A DNA stretch of 64,000 nt. It comes from Anastrepha obliqua (taxonomy: Eukaryota > Arthropoda > Insecta > Diptera > Tephritidae). Below, piece after piece: positions 33,882-46,600 of the stretch; position 1 is the first letter of the stretch, and each line of letters opens with the position of its first letter. The notes below the pieces were generated by a model. That model did no database searches. It worked only from the letters and a program-made list of their open reading frames with translations, and was not told the origin of the DNA. Where the stretch lies: positions 42,692,001 through 42,756,000 of the forward strand of contig NC_072895.1 in NCBI RefSeq assembly GCF_027943255.1. The letters are read 5' to 3'. The position numbers and the translations under genes are program-made.

Positions 33882-34165
33882 TCTTCCTCTTCTTCTTGAT
33901 TGGCGCGATAACCGCTTACGCGATTTTGGCCGAGTTTAATAAAGCGTGACAGTCGTTCCTTTCTTCTGCTAATTGGCACCAGTTGGAAACACCAAGAGAA
34001 GCCAAGCACTTCTCCACCTAATCTTTCCAACGCAGAGAAGGTCTTCCTCTTCTTCGGCTACCACCAGCTGGTACGACATCGAACACTTTCAGAGCCCGAG
34101 CGATTGCACCCATTCGAACGACATGACCCAGGCAACAGACGCGCTGCACTATGTCTATGTCGTCG
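33882..34165 (-). mobile_element. 5'-truncated RTE-like LINE, copy c, with 10-bp TSD
   Basis: It is flanked by ttgtttggat on both sides (33872-33881 and 34166-34175). The plus strand begins with tcttcttcttgattggcgcg, the reverse of the LINE tail, and includes decayed coding (GRR/RPS..., the LRWKD region). It is inserted in DD41D relic 3. Confidence 0.8.
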
Positions 34166-34175
34166 TTGTTTGGAT

Positions 34176-37100
34176 CACTTGCACGATTTTTTCAACTGAC
34201 TATCGTTCCAAGACTAAGTTTGCCAAATACTGTGATACCAAAAAACATATACATACTCGTATCACAAATTATTGCTGTCAAAAATCTACATTGCCCTTAA
34301 TCAATCAACACTTAGTTATAAAAGACCCAAAGGAATTTTACTAGATCTGGTTAAGAGAAGCTTTGATAAAAACAGGTGATTTCATAATAAATATTTAAGC
34401 ATACAACTCTCTTTGGCTCGACTATCGATTTTGCGAAAAGTAATTGGAACATGCCCTACATTGAGCATAGAAGGCTCGAAGGTACGGTAGGACATAAGTG
34501 CCAGGAACTTCGGTCACAGGGAAAGGTATACATAGGTATATACTATTAGCCTGCTGCGTGCGGCTTTTATTTTACAGAGAATTTACTATAATGAATACAT
34601 TGTCATTCCAAGTGAAAGGCATGTAATCTCAACTTGTGAGTTCAAATCTTCATTGGCCAGCAGTGCATAAAGATCTTAAACACTCTAACGGCGCGAAATC
34701 ATATTCAGCTCCTCTTGATAATGGACCAAAAAGCATGAAACTATTTAAATTCAAGTTCCTAACTTTAAGTAGAAATTAAAAAAATTCCATGCTATAAAAT
34801 TCCGCGTTTCTTCCCCTCGCGGACATTTTTCATATGGAGAAAATGGGCAACATAGCTTTTTAACAAATTATCGAAGTTGCGATAAAGCTGTGCGTTGCAC
34901 CAATTTAATTACTTATAGACACTCAACTGAGTATTAAAAAGTGAAAATGTGACTAAGGCTTAATGATAATCGCTACACTTAAATTTTAAGTGCTTAGTGA
35001 AAAACATTTTATTACTGGGAAAATTCTTTCTTTGCAAAGCAAAAGAAATTATTGGTGCATATTTTATGACAGGCACTTATCCAAAACGCTATCACATACT
35101 AATTTTTGATAAATTTAACGTCTTTTCGATAAGTATAAAGCGAGACACTTATCAACTTTATTTTTCAAAATTCTAAAGTAATAAATGATAAGTCCTTGGC
35201 GAAATAGGGCCCTAGTGAAGTCATTACTTGACACTTTTTAATGAGAAATTTTAGAAAATTTAGGGTACGCATGTTTTAAGTAGCTGAAAAATTGAGTTGA
35301 TTTCTAACAATTTTTTTTACGTGCGGATGAAAATGCCCAACACCATCAGCAAAAGAATTATCAAAGATCAACGCGATTCTTGAGTTACTTGAAACTTGCA
35401 CGCAGAGCGACTAAGCAAGCATGTGAACAATGAAGCCTTGATTCTTAAAGATAATACAAAATGGAAACGAAGGCTCAAACGTAAAAACCTCTAGATTTAA
35501 ATTAATAAATAAATAAAAATCAGTTAAAAGTATGAATTGTATTTTGCTGAGGATTAACTTTAATTATGTGTTGTAACAAAACTCCACAAAAATTGCTTGT
35601 TAATAATAAAAAAAAAAACTTGAACCTTGCACTTGTTTATTCAAAATTTGTTAAGCTACAGATGTGCATGCTCCAAATTTTCTAAAAATTCTGATGAAAT
35701 ACTTTGATAATTTTATGAAAATTTGTTGATTTTTTTTTTAATTTTCCTAATATTTGAAACTTCGATTTATATGGTTTTTGGAGGAGTATTAACAATATTT
35801 TCATAGGAAAACTATTGAACTTAAAATAAGAAACAAACAAATTGTCACAACTTTTCAATAAGTCCCGGTGATTTAGTTATTTGACACAGTGTTTGTGGAG
35901 TGTTGCTCAACCGCAGCTTAACTGTACTGCAGATACGTTACTTCGTCAACCTCCTGCCATGATTAGTGTAATAATAAAAAAAGAGAAATTAAAAATGTTT
36001 GCATATACATACGTAATTTAGTTAATTAGTCATACAAAGCAGAACGCTAACCTGGTGCGAGGATATCTGGCAATAAATGCACCTCAGTTGATATCAATTC
36101 AAACAATATTTTGCACAATAATTTGCTATTTGCCCCAGTCACCGCAATAGCCATATTAAAAAGTTATGTACTTGCAATACCTATCCAACTATGTACATAC
36201 ACACACACATTTGTAAATGTAATAAGGAATGCCCCTTTAATAGATGGAAATGCATTGAAATTTACTCACTCCCATTTTTCGCCATACAAAATACAAACAT
36301 GACCATTAAAGCAAGAATTGCTACATTTATTGCATGCGCTACATTTAAGTGCCAGTTATTGTTGTTGCCTTTGGCAAAGCGCGTTGCTATTTATGTAACT
36401 TGTTTTTACAGCTAAATAACAACATTTTGTTTTTACCACTCAGTTTGTGTGCGCATACGATGTGGTGTGTGGCGGCTTAAAAGGATTTTGCGATTTTGCG
36501 CCGAATTCGCACGCATTACGCACACTAGCACAGATTGCTTATTGCTTATGGCTCTGCATGTAAGTGCATTTACTACGTCCTCATAAAATTGTGCATTTAC
36601 AAACGTATTAAAATACCATTTACAATTGTGTAAAAACTATATCGCTCTGTGGCAATCTCATTGCGCATGCGCACCCCAAGTGAGCTGGACGGGCGAGCGC
36701 GCGGCCACAAAGCGCACTCATCGCAACAGCGTGAACTCTCCCAGCGACGACTGAATGGTGGAACGCCTTGGCTGCTAAACGGCGAAATTGCCACATTGTC
36801 ATTCAGGCATTTTAACGCTATCTCGCTCGTCTATCGGCGATTTTGCATTCGATATGCAATGCACTGACGATTACCATATATGTAGGTTTGCATACGTATG
36901 CCTGTATGTGCGTGTGTTCATTCATGCCGGCAGGTGGAGCGGCCTAAAAAAGGAATTTGTTGGCCTTAAATAACCAAGCGAAATTAGAGCGATACCAACT
37001 TTTGCGATATAGCCTTTTTGAGTTAATCAAATTTATCAGGTGAAAGCAATACATCAGAGATCTGGGCTACTTGCAAACTAACTACTGCTTTTCTTTGTGT

Positions 37101-37953
37101 GGCGAATGGGAGGTACGTTGTAAAATTATACATATTTTTGTTGTAGGACAATTCACTATTAAGTGCAAATGGACTACCATCACGCGATTTGTAAAGCACC
37201 ATGTCAACATAACAACAAAATGTATATAACAATTCCTCATCATAATTTACAAATCGCATGATGAATGAATAAGAAAATCACCGTTGCTTCGAAAAAAATA
37301 TGAACCAATAATGTTTAAAAAGCGGGGAAGTGAGTCCCTACGACTTATCCATTTAAAATTTTTGGATAAGTAACTTTTTGAGATGCAAAGCTGATAAGCG
37401 AGACACTTTATTCTTATCAAAAATTGGCATTTCGTGCTTTTTCCGCGCAACTTACAGAAGAAGCTGAATATTTTTTACTGTGTATTACATGAACAAATAA
37501 ACATTTGCAAAGTTCTTGCATTTTTATAATAATTTGGTATTTTTATTATTTTCTGCATTGAAGTTTTAGAGACAGTTTTCTTATAGTAGTCAGTTCTTTT
37601 CTTGCAAAAAAATGCAATCTAAAAATTTTCGGAAGACTTTTCGGTTCACATCAAATTAAATTTATTGTAATATGTACGTTTTTATTGCTTTTTTCATTCG
37701 AAAATTTCAGAAAGTATTTCATTTTCTTAGGCAATTATTCTCTTTAAAATTCATTATTCTTCTTTTTTTTGTTGTTTATTTAGTGTAGGTATCTTCAACC
37801 AGTCAAAACTTCAGTAGCGTTTTAGACTCCATCGTGAAAAATATTTTATTTAAAAAAGTTTATTTTTCTATATTTTTAAGGATTATAAATAATTAATTTT
37901 GGAAATATGGAGTATAATTGAAAACTAAAAAGTAGAGAATTTTAAAAAACTAT
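34176..37953. other. No supported gene; spacer with dispersed repeats
   Basis: It holds a dispersed repeat at 35325 and a partial one near 34826. A palindrome at about 37340-37372 (acttatcc...ggataagt) and agcgagacactt modules shared by 35140 and 37400 hint at a MITE remnant. 36640-36960 is G+C richer without a recognisable exon. Confidence 0.4.
35318..35410 (+). repeat. Dispersed 'GCAACACCGTCA' repeat, copy 2
   Basis: It contains gatgaaaatgcccaacacca, tcaaagatcaacgcgattct and acttgaaacttgca. It aligns with 44180 (aaatcaacgcgaattttgag) and with 18275. Confidence 0.5.
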
Positions 37954-38817
37954 TAGGTGTGCAACTCAGTTCCCGCTGTTTGTCAATAGATGCCGCCAGC
38001 AGTGTGTGCTAGTCGATTCCAACATAACCTAAACGTCATAACCCAAGCTTAGACATATAGTAAACAAACTGCTGTGATTTTGTTCTGGTATCATATACTT
38101 TTGGTTTTGTGAAAATGTCTGATTTGGTGCCGAATAATCGTCATTTGCGGGAAGTGTTGATTTTCCTCTTTCATTTGAAAAAAAAACGCCGGCTGAAGCT
38201 CATCGAGAGCTACAAAAGTCGAAAGCCAAAGAAAAGAATGTCATAGGGACTGCCCGGTCATGCTTCTTCGTCGTCGCCTCGTCCTAATATTCACGCTGCG
38301 AAGGTTATGCTATGCATTTGGTTGGTCCAAATTGGTGTTATGTATTATGAACTGTTAAAACCAAGCGAAACCATCACTGGAGATCGGTATCGACTTCAGA
38401 TGATGCGGTTGAGCAGAGCACTGCGCGAGAAGCGGCCGCATTACGCGGAGAGCCATGAAAAAGTATGACAACGCTCGGCCTCACGTTGCCAAACCCGTTA
38501 AAACCTACCGGGGAAACACTGAAATGGGAAATCCTACCCCACCCGCCATATTCTTTAGATATTGCGATGGCACATGGTCTAGCTGACCAGCAGTTCCATT
38601 CATATGAAGACATCAAAAAATGGCTTGATCCGTGGATAGCCTCAAAAGATGAACAGTTTTACGGCGAGGGTATACAAGATCTACCAGAAATATAGGAAAC
38701 GGTAGTAGCCAGCGATGGGCAATACTTTCAATGATTCACTTGTAACCATTTTTTCTGAATAAAGTTGTATTTTCATCAAAAAAAAAAAAAACAGCGAGAA
38801 CTTAGTTGCGCACCTAA
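37954..38817 (+). mobile_element. Mariner (DD34D) with intact termini, internally deleted
   Basis: The 27-bp terminal repeats begin ttaggtgtgcaactcagttc (37954) and, read inward from the right end, ttaggtgcgcaactaagttc (38817). They differ at only a few positions. TA flanks both sides (37952-53, 38818-19). At 864 bp it is shorter than a typical 1.3-kb mariner because of internal deletions. The termini resemble those of the mellifera-type mariners. Confidence 0.9.
38115..38695 (+). pseudogene. Mariner transposase, both halves broken
   Basis: The ATG at 38115 gives MSDLVPNNRHLREVLIFLFH, the usual mariner N-terminus, and is soon frameshifted. A large deletion removes the rest of the DNA-binding domain and the first Asp region. 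Coding resumes with MYYELLKPSETITGDRYRLQ and LSRALREKRPHYAESHEK. YDNARPHVAKPVKTY keeps the second catalytic Asp. A later frame gives ETLKWEILPHPPYSLDIA, fused directly to MAHGLADQQFHSYEDIKKWL. The P.DYHLFRS segment with the third Asp is precisely missing between them. The C-terminus SKDEQFYGEGIQDLPEI is otherwise normal. Confidence 0.88.
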
Positions 38818-38819
38818 TA

Positions 38820-39289
38820 TTTTGTGGGAAAATTGTGAATATACTCAAACCAGAATATTCTCTGACTTATAGCCTTTACAACGATACCCCATTTGTGCAA
38901 ATCAAATCAGAAAATGTTTACTTATATAAGGTTTTCGTAACTCTTGTTGGAGCCTTTTTAATTTCTGCCATAACTTTTGTGGAAGAAATGTAAAATTTTT
39001 TTAATTCCATTTCCATCAATTTGCAAAATTTTAGCGAAATTACAGATCCTGTCTTAGAAGTTTTTCTCGTTTAATTTAGAATGGCTGTAGGGCTATCTAT
39101 CACACGGCTCTATGAAATCACATCCTTTCACTACAGTTCTCAGATTTTAGTTTTGTTTCGTAAAGAAAACAAACATGGCTATACGACTACAACATTTGTT
39201 TTCCCAGAATTAAAAAGTTATAAATTCGTAAAATATTTCTTAAGAGTAATGGTGCAATTTGTAGCGATCGGGAAATTTATACCTAAATA
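38820..39289. other. No supported gene; A+T-rich spacer
   Basis: Nothing recognised. A 69-codon ATG frame at 39081-39290 has no known relatives that I can name. Confidence 0.4.
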
Positions 39290-40080
39290 GAGTACTTGTC
39301 GATTAGAGACGCTCGTAAACGTCCTCTCAAAAGTTGGTCTTGTTGTTGTTAGAGTGGATATGTTTCCCGTCGTTTTGTTACCGCAATACTCTATTGTTTT
39401 GATGGTAGAACTTCCAAGAGTGTTATTTCCTATAGAGACTTCGGTGTGTCTAGAAAGAAAATAAAAAGTATAAATTCCATTGCTGAGATTGGTAGTTCCT
39501 TTTATCGTCTACTTGCAATGCTGTAATAGTGAGACTACAGTTTGGTTTTAATCCAGGCGAAAAGGGACCCTATACTGGATCCTAGCCTTGCAAGCTAATT
39601 CGCCTTCTCTTTACCCTGGAGCCGTTTTTTTTTTTTTTGTTTTCCTTGTCTACTCCGTGCGAGAGCTTAGAGCCTCGGCAAGAGTCTTCTATCGTACACA
39701 GTTCTAGGCTGTTTTTTTGCGCCGTCCTATATGATGCCAGCATCTGCTAGCTCGCTCAACATCAACCTTCTCCAAGAATTTTTTGACCAACCGCAGCCTC
39801 TGCTCCCTTGTGGATTTCAGCCCAGCTCCATTCTCGTGATACTACTACTATCTCCATACACTTTCTTGCAAGTTTGGAAGTTATTTTTGATTGAGCTTAC
39901 TGCCTGTCTAACTGTCCGTGAATAATTTGCCGTGAAGTATTATAGCTACACATATAGACCCCAGCGTGCATGGAGTCGGAGGTGGACTTGCGAGCTCCCC
40001 TTAATGCCAACAATTCTGCCTGGTGTGTACTAGCTTTGTCTGAAATGATTCAGAATAGAATCCTGTCGCGACACTACTGT
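39290..40080 (-). pseudogene. RNase H LINE relic, badly decayed
   Basis: The minus strand yields scattered RNase H pieces, with ENQLARLGSS (intact form ADELARLGS) as the clearest. The left end, ttgttgttgttagagtgg on the plus strand near 39348, resembles the (CAA)n-type 3' end at 4336 and 40342. Many stops and frameshifts. The clade cannot be assigned. Confidence 0.4.
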
Positions 40081-40341
40081 CGATCTTGGTCCAGTCAGTT
40101 GCTACTTCTTGTGATTTTTGCGAGATTTTTATTTATTTGGTCAATAGCTACATAAGGAACGAATGTACTTTATCATTTCCTGGTCTTATGACTTCAACTG
40201 TTTTAATGGCCTCCAAATATTTAATTTTCATGTTATTATTTTGTGTGCTCAAAGCCGGTTTAACAATAATATAAAAAATTTAATTATTGCTTTTGTATTT
40301 GTGGTACTTCCACCTCAATTAGAAGTCATCTTCAGGAACAA

Positions 40342-40470
40342 TTGTTGTTGTTGTAGCAGGATAAATATCCCCATATATGTACGAGGAATGCTGCTGAAGT
40401 TACAGTCCTTGGCCGGATATATAAATACAGGTCATTCCAGTAGCCTAAGATTCACTGTCGTTGGAACTCT
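40342..40470 (-). repeat. Dispersed repeat with (CAA)n 3' tail, copy B
   Basis: The plus strand reads attgttgttgttgtagcagg, then aatgctgctgaagttacagt, ccttggccggatat, and cactgtcgttggaac. It aligns in order with 4336-4466. Confidence 0.55.
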
Positions 40471-41656
40471 TATTTGTGCCTGGTTGACCCTATCACAATC
40501 CGAACAAAAAAAATTGATTCTGCTTTTCAAAATAAGCTTTCTAAATACATTTGAGGCATTTTCAATAAGTGCATCTTACCAAACTTATCTAGAAGAGAGT
40601 AGTCATCTGATACAATTTTACGGCAAAAATCAACTTGCCACAGATTTCTGCATTCAAAGCCCGCGCCATAGATTTCAGCTGACAGAATCTATGGGTTTAG
40701 TTTAGTCACCATACACTTTTAAACTCATTTAAATCTGCGAATATGAGTTTCGAAAAAATATTCTCCTTGTGTGATTCATTCAATATTAAGTTGTGTTTCA
40801 TCAGCATCAAAAAATGCAACTACATACACACAAAACAAAATCGTAACGAATGGCTACTTTTTCATTGTCCACTTTCTGGTTCCCTCGGGATTAGTTTGCA
40901 ATACAACTGTATTGCAAACAACAACACATTCAAAGCAACAACACATTTCTTTTGCACATGTTGCAAATGATTTATGCCATGCCGCGTATGATGTTTTTGC
41001 GTCAAATGTTTTAATGCACTTACATACCAACGCACATAAGTGTACAAGTGTGTGAATGTATGGATGGATGTGTCAATTTATGTTTGTAGGCACGCGTGAA
41101 TTATTGCGTCCGTTTTATGTCGCACAGCGACAAGTGAATCGTTTGAAGTCTGTCTGTCTGGCTTAGTTGTTGTGGCATACAATGTTGTTGGGAAAAGTTG
41201 AGGATGTGGTTTTTTTTTGTATCCTTACAAGCGGAAAAATCAGTTGTAAACTGAAATTACTTTTACATAACTTAGCGATGGAAGGTAAATTTCAACGCTG
41301 CCATGTCAAATTGTCTAATAAGGAAATAAAAGTTTTTTTGCAAGTGAATAAGAAAGCGTTAAATAAGCAACACAATTATATTATAAACATAATCTATATA
41401 CAGTAGCGAGCATAACTGAGTGAATGAAATTTTTTTTTTAATTCACGACGTTTTTCGAGTTAGAATTCCGTAATTATTTTTTAATATTATTCATTCAAAA
41501 CCACATAAACCAAACTTGCAGATTTTACATAAAACTTAGAAATTGATTTTCATATATATTTTTTATTTTTTAAGCTAAATTTTTAGAAAATTTCCACAAA
41601 TTTGAACACATTTCAACAGAATTATAGAAATCAGAATTGGTTGTGCGGAAGTCGAT
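40471..41656. other. No supported gene; spacer
   Basis: Long frames here (for example the ATG frame 40163-40705, 180 codons) have no domain and overlap repeat copy B. Nothing else is seen. Confidence 0.4.
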
Positions 41657-42420
41657 TTAAAAAATGAAATAATTTTGAAGCGGATTGTTCGAAACTGAAT
41701 CTGAAACTCTATTGAAACTTACTCGGCCAACTACATAATTTTTGAATTCAAGATTAGGGATTAAACTTGGATTGTCCATAATTTTTCTGAGATATATTGA
41801 TCGTCCACGCCTATGTAATTGCACTCGCCTAACTGTCAAAAAATGAATCAACAATTTAGTCGAAACGATGATCACAATCGGAAAATGGAAAAGAGTTGTT
41901 GTACTAATGCCAAGAATAACGGGCTTACCAACTAGCAGGACGTTCGATTTCAAGAGATTGCAGTTTCCTATACGATGAGAATTAATTAAGCACACAAGCA
42001 GTCACATATAGCATTGACAGATGGGGGCTTTAATCGGTATAAACTGGTTGTTACGCGGATTAGTGAACAATTGATTTATTTTTTTGATAATTTTGTCAGT
42101 AAAAGATGGACCGCAGGCAAAAAATACGGGTATTAGCTGCCCTGATGCTAAAAAATAATGATTTATTTGAAAAAAATCTTAAATAGCAATTTCTTAAACT
42201 TCTCCGAAATATCAAAGCAATTAATGTTATTTCGAAACTAATATTGCATCCAGTGTTTCTTGTTCTTCTTTTTAAAACTTTGATTCTTTTTTATTCACAA
42301 CAGATATTAACTGCAGTTTTTCGAATGTACTGCCAACCAAAATACGCCTAATCCGCTTAAATTGTGGGAATTAACTCTAGTAGTTAATCGGGATTAGTTG
42401 CACTTAGATCAAAAAATTTT
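41657..42420. other. Possible PIF/Harbinger-like relic
   Basis: The minus frame 41657-41995 contains YLRKIMDNPSLIPNLEF, loosely like the start of Harbinger nucleases (R.LRD..NP...P...F...). A plus ATG near 42106 gives MDRRQKIRVLAALMLKNNDL. Neither has a catalytic motif. Taaatcggt/aatcggga-like ends around 42030 and 42385 are weak. This is an inference only. Confidence 0.25.
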
Positions 42421-45400
42421 ATATTTATTTTGTGAGAGCGGGAAAGCGGACCAGGGTAAAGCTATTAAATAATATTTTTAATCAATTCAAAATTCCGCCA
42501 TCCATCGGCTAGTTTCACTTCAAATCTCATATTAATTTGTATTTGAGCTAAATATTCCGCGACCGACAAAAGGCAGAAACTCAGTATTATCTACTTATAT
42601 CTCCGCTTATACGCTTGAAAAATATTTGAAAAGTTTTAAAAACATGCTTTGACAATCAAAATCGACATATTCTCGACTCGGAGCGAGCATGACTGTTATG
42701 CATACCTAATGTTTGTTCGAAGACAAAGACAACGACAGGGAATGACCGACACCCACCCTTTCCATCGCAACTGAGTAGATCTCTACCAAGCTTATATGGG
42801 CAGTATAAGCCTAGGCAAGAAATCCTTGAGGTAGTTTAAGCGTGCTAAGAGAACATCCCTTGGCTACCTCTAGTAAGCTCAGCCTGAACTAGACGAGAAT
42901 GCTACCAAGTAAGGCCCTCCCGGCCACATATGGAGGGAGTTTCTAAGATTATTAAAACCGCAACTCTTGACATTGTACCTTGGATAGCCATGGGAGCATT
43001 TGGAGTCTATTTGAGGCACCTGTATGAGGGACGAGGAAATGGAATCGTCCCAGTACTTATTCGGCAGTTAATTTACTTTTGGAAGACTAAGATTAAGGTA
43101 TCCTTGGTTTTATTTTTCAATTACATCTGAGTAGCAGAATTTTACCATGAACACGCAGTCTTTCTTACATAAACGTACCATAACTCGTAGTCCATAACGC
43201 GTCATTGTTCAAATATTGCTCTTGCTCCACCCTCTTTCCTTACCACTTCCCCACGAGTTCATTGGTATTGCAAGGAACGAATTAGGCTCAATTTCAAGAG
43301 AGAGAGAGCTTTGAAGGCGACTATTTCACCCAACCAATCTTAAAGTTCGATAATTGACTAATTAGATAAATCAGTGATATCGATTGAAGCCCACGGAGCT
43401 GTGATTTCACATCTTTAGACTGTTTCTACCAAAAATCCAGAAATGGTCCAGGCACTTACGCAAAATATAGATGTTGCTAAAGTAGCAGAACCCTGAATTA
43501 GCTAGAACCCAAATTAAATGTTTAGGAGCTCTTCAATATGAAAGGTTAGGATGCCTCTCGGGATTAGAGCTTCATAGCTTACTTACATTCGCAAAAGACG
43601 CAGACTTATTACAAGAAGCCGAAACTAACCGAAACTAACGAAAATTTATTGCAAAAGTGGATTGACAGACAGGCTAACGTAGAGTTAATCAACCATTTGA
43701 ATGAGGTTATGTTCCAAACTCACTTTCAAAAATTCAATTCATTGTAAAAACTGTGCTCTTATAGTATTTTGATAAATAGCCGAGGACCTAAAATTACTTT
43801 TACTGTCATACGCGTTTTGAAATGTTTTACATTCTCCCTTTCAATACAAAGTTATATTATATAACAAATGTAAAATTTGTTGTTCTTGATTTCAAAGAAA
43901 ACACTTTCTATGGGTAGATATTTTAACTCTGGTTACACTTATGCATCAACTATTTTCGACGTGAGTTAAGCTTCAAATCAGCTGTTACACAGCGAAATCA
44001 AATAGACTTTCGTGGAAAATAAAATATATGTATATGTATGTGCTTACATATACACCTGTGTTCATAATAATAGCCGCGCAACGCATTGCAAAGTTTTGAC
44101 TATTTATTTATTTTTTATTAATATTTAATTTTTTTACTTTTCGTTTAAAAAAGGCCAAATTCGTCATTCGTTATATGGAATATGGATAACACCATCACCA
44201 AAAAAAACGTTATTAGAAATCAACGCGAATTTTGAGCTATTTTAAAATGGCACTTTATTGTATCAAAATGGAGTAGGCTACAAAATTGCATACTTCGATT
44301 TTTGTTTTAAATTCTGCCTAAAAAATTTAAAAATTTTTTAAATTTCTTTCTAATTTCGTACTCAGTTTTAAACATTGAGTTATATTTTTTTTTGTAATAT
44401 GGTGTGTATTTAGTAAGAAAAAATCTTTAATTAAATACAAAATAAATTAGCAGTGGCGCTACTATTATACGGAGCACAGGCACATGTTAACTCTTTAACT
44501 CTAATTAGTTTCCAACTTGAGTTAAAAATTAGCCCCTAGTGTTCGATATACTCGTGAGATGAAATGAGACATAAACACAGTTGCAGCGAATTGCTGCTAA
44601 TGGATCAGCTAAATTTTTATGCATTAGTTTACTTTTTTTTATTCTGGAGCCTTAGTAACGCCTTAGTCAGTAAGTTAGTGTGGGAAGCATGAGAAATAAA
44701 GTCATAAAGTTCGGAATCACAAAAAGTTGCGCAACTATAGCTTGTACCTTTGGCAAATCGGCTATTCATTTAATTATTCTAGATAACTGTTTTATTGCCA
44801 AGCATTTTTTCTCGCCCAAAAAACCAGTTAGCCATTATACGCCCATTTGACTGCGCAACTAATGTGGTTTCCAAATTTCTTCCAAACCACCACTTGCAAT
44901 TCGAAATAAATCAAACAATATTTATGTGTAGTCGTATGCTGGTATGATATTAGTGCTTTGCATTTATCACCAAAATAAGAAAAACGCGAATCAGTAGAAT
45001 TTTTAATTAAAAAACATTTAAAATCTACATAAACACACATAGATATAGTGCCTGCATACATACATACATACATATACATATTTTATGCGCTTTATATGAA
45101 CTATTCCTCTAAGCTTTTTATGTTCGCTCTGATTTGTGCAAATATGGTTTAGGTGTGTGTGTGTGTGCGTGCATTTCGTATTATTTCTTTTCGTTTTTTG
45201 GCTGCCAAAATGAGTTAGAATGTAGAATGGATCTGTTGTGCAATCGAAATGGGGCCAAACCGAAGATAAAATCAGTTTTGCACAACATAAAAATTTGCTT
45301 GCAGCCAATTTGTTCAGCTTTAATTGAATGCTATTTGAGATTAGCAAAAAAATGAGGAAACAAACCAAAAGGAAAGAAATTTGGAAAAGATTAGAAGCGG

Positions 45401-45597
45401 TTAAATAAAAAAGAAGTTCAATGAAAATAATAATAAAAAATTAAAATCGATGTCCACCATCAAAAGCGTTGCTTTTAAATTCAAATAATACAGAACTTTT
45501 TTCTGCATGACATATCTGAGCTATAAATTTAGTATTTCATATTTCATATTTTTGAATGCTTGGATACAAAATTAGGAAAGATGATTATTAACCAAGC
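42421..45597. other. No supported gene; spacer
   Basis: Contains the dispersed repeat at 44180 and a G+C-richer block at 42700-43330 in which I find no motif. Confidence 0.4.
44170..44320 (+). repeat. Dispersed 'GCAACACCGTCA' repeat, copy 3
   Basis: It contains atggataacaccatcaccaa, aaatcaacgcgaattttgag, and ggctacaaaattgcata. It shares module order with 18275 and 35318. Confidence 0.5.
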
Positions 45598-45832
45598 CTA
45601 CCCTCCTGTCGTCGGGATGGATACAAACGAATGAAAGTATGCGATGCGGTACCAGCTGGTGGTAGCAGAGAAAGAGGAAGGCATCCTCTGCTTTGGAAAG
45701 ATCAGGTGGAGAGACTTAGCTTCATTTGGTGTGTCCAACTGGCGTAGGTTAGTACGAGAAAACAACGACTTGCGCGCTTTGTTAAACTCGGCCAAATTGC
45801 GTAAGTGGTTATCGCGTCAATCAAGAAGATGA
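45598..45832 (+). mobile_element. 5'-truncated RTE-like LINE, copy d
   Basis: The plus strand retains GMDTNE, AMRYQLVVAEKEEG and a decayed LRWKD/WRRL region. It ends aactcggccaaattgcgtaa, the hairpin, then cgcgtcaatcaagaagatg. The tail starts with the expected aag unit but is very short. No duplication identified. Confidence 0.75.
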
Positions 45833-45899
45833 AACTGCGCCTACCCTGGAAAGATTTCAGATTTGTGTTATCGAAAATTCTCGGAACCCATCCAGGAGC

Positions 45900-46600
45900 A
45901 TTTGTTTTGAAAATAAAATCTTTACTCTGAAAGTAGAGCTATTCTCAATGAGCTGACTAAGCGGTGCACCGCCCCCACGAACGTTGTCTGGATTCCTGAA
46001 CAAAGAGAAATTGCTGGAAATTGGATCACGGATGAGCTGGCTGGAGGAGAACTGATTTGAAATCATTAAGTTTTGCCCTATATGTAGCGATTGCTTCATA
46101 CTCAAGCGAGCTCTGGATCAGTTCGGTCTACAACGTGCATGTTCTAGTTTCAGCCCCCAATGGTTGTAGAGCCTCATTCGAAGAAAGAAGAAGACAAATG
46201 CATTGACTTCACACGGTAACTCTGTCGAAGTGGCAAGAGTAACCAACAGTAGATGCGCAACGGAGCCACTTATGAGATCACTAGAGTGGTTTGGTCTGGA
46301 AGAAATGAGCACAGAACTAGGGCCCTAATCAATCTAGGCCGACGTTCCATTGGTATTGTGGTTGGTATCATAACCGGGTACTGCCTAATGGGAAGACATA
46401 TGGAGAAGAAACGTATGGAGTTCTCCTCAAATGCTTGTGTCGCAGCTACAGGAACGAGAAGGAAGCGGAGATAGTTGAGAAATCCTCTGCTACTAACCCA
46501 CTCTTGCCAGAATATTATATCGCTGTCTAAACTCTTACATCTTTGGATGTCTAGCAGATTTGGAATCGGCAGCCATCCACAGTATTCTATCGTTTATCCG
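45900..46600 (+). pseudogene. LOA-type LINE RNase H to C-terminus relic
   Basis: Plus-strand pieces in order: SRAILNELTKRC, NVVWIPEQREIAGNWITDEL (RNase H end; intact VWVPGHRGIAGN..ADEL), then TRALINLGRRSIGIVVGIIT and GYCLMGRHMEKKRMEFSSNA (intact GHCLMGRHAERM). Stops and frameshifts lie between them. The tail after 46480 is unreadable. The IITGYCLMGRH motif groups it with the LOA-type tails at 2.2 and 59.2 kb. Confidence 0.65.

Noticed and set aside
36640..36980. G+C-rich block that might be an exon
   Set aside because: Frames on both strands are open by composition, there are no splice-consistent conserved motifs and no recognisable protein.
40163..40705. 180-residue plus-strand ORF with ATG
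   Set aside because: It overlaps the (CAA)n repeat copy B, shows no domain, and its composition follows the A+T-rich background.
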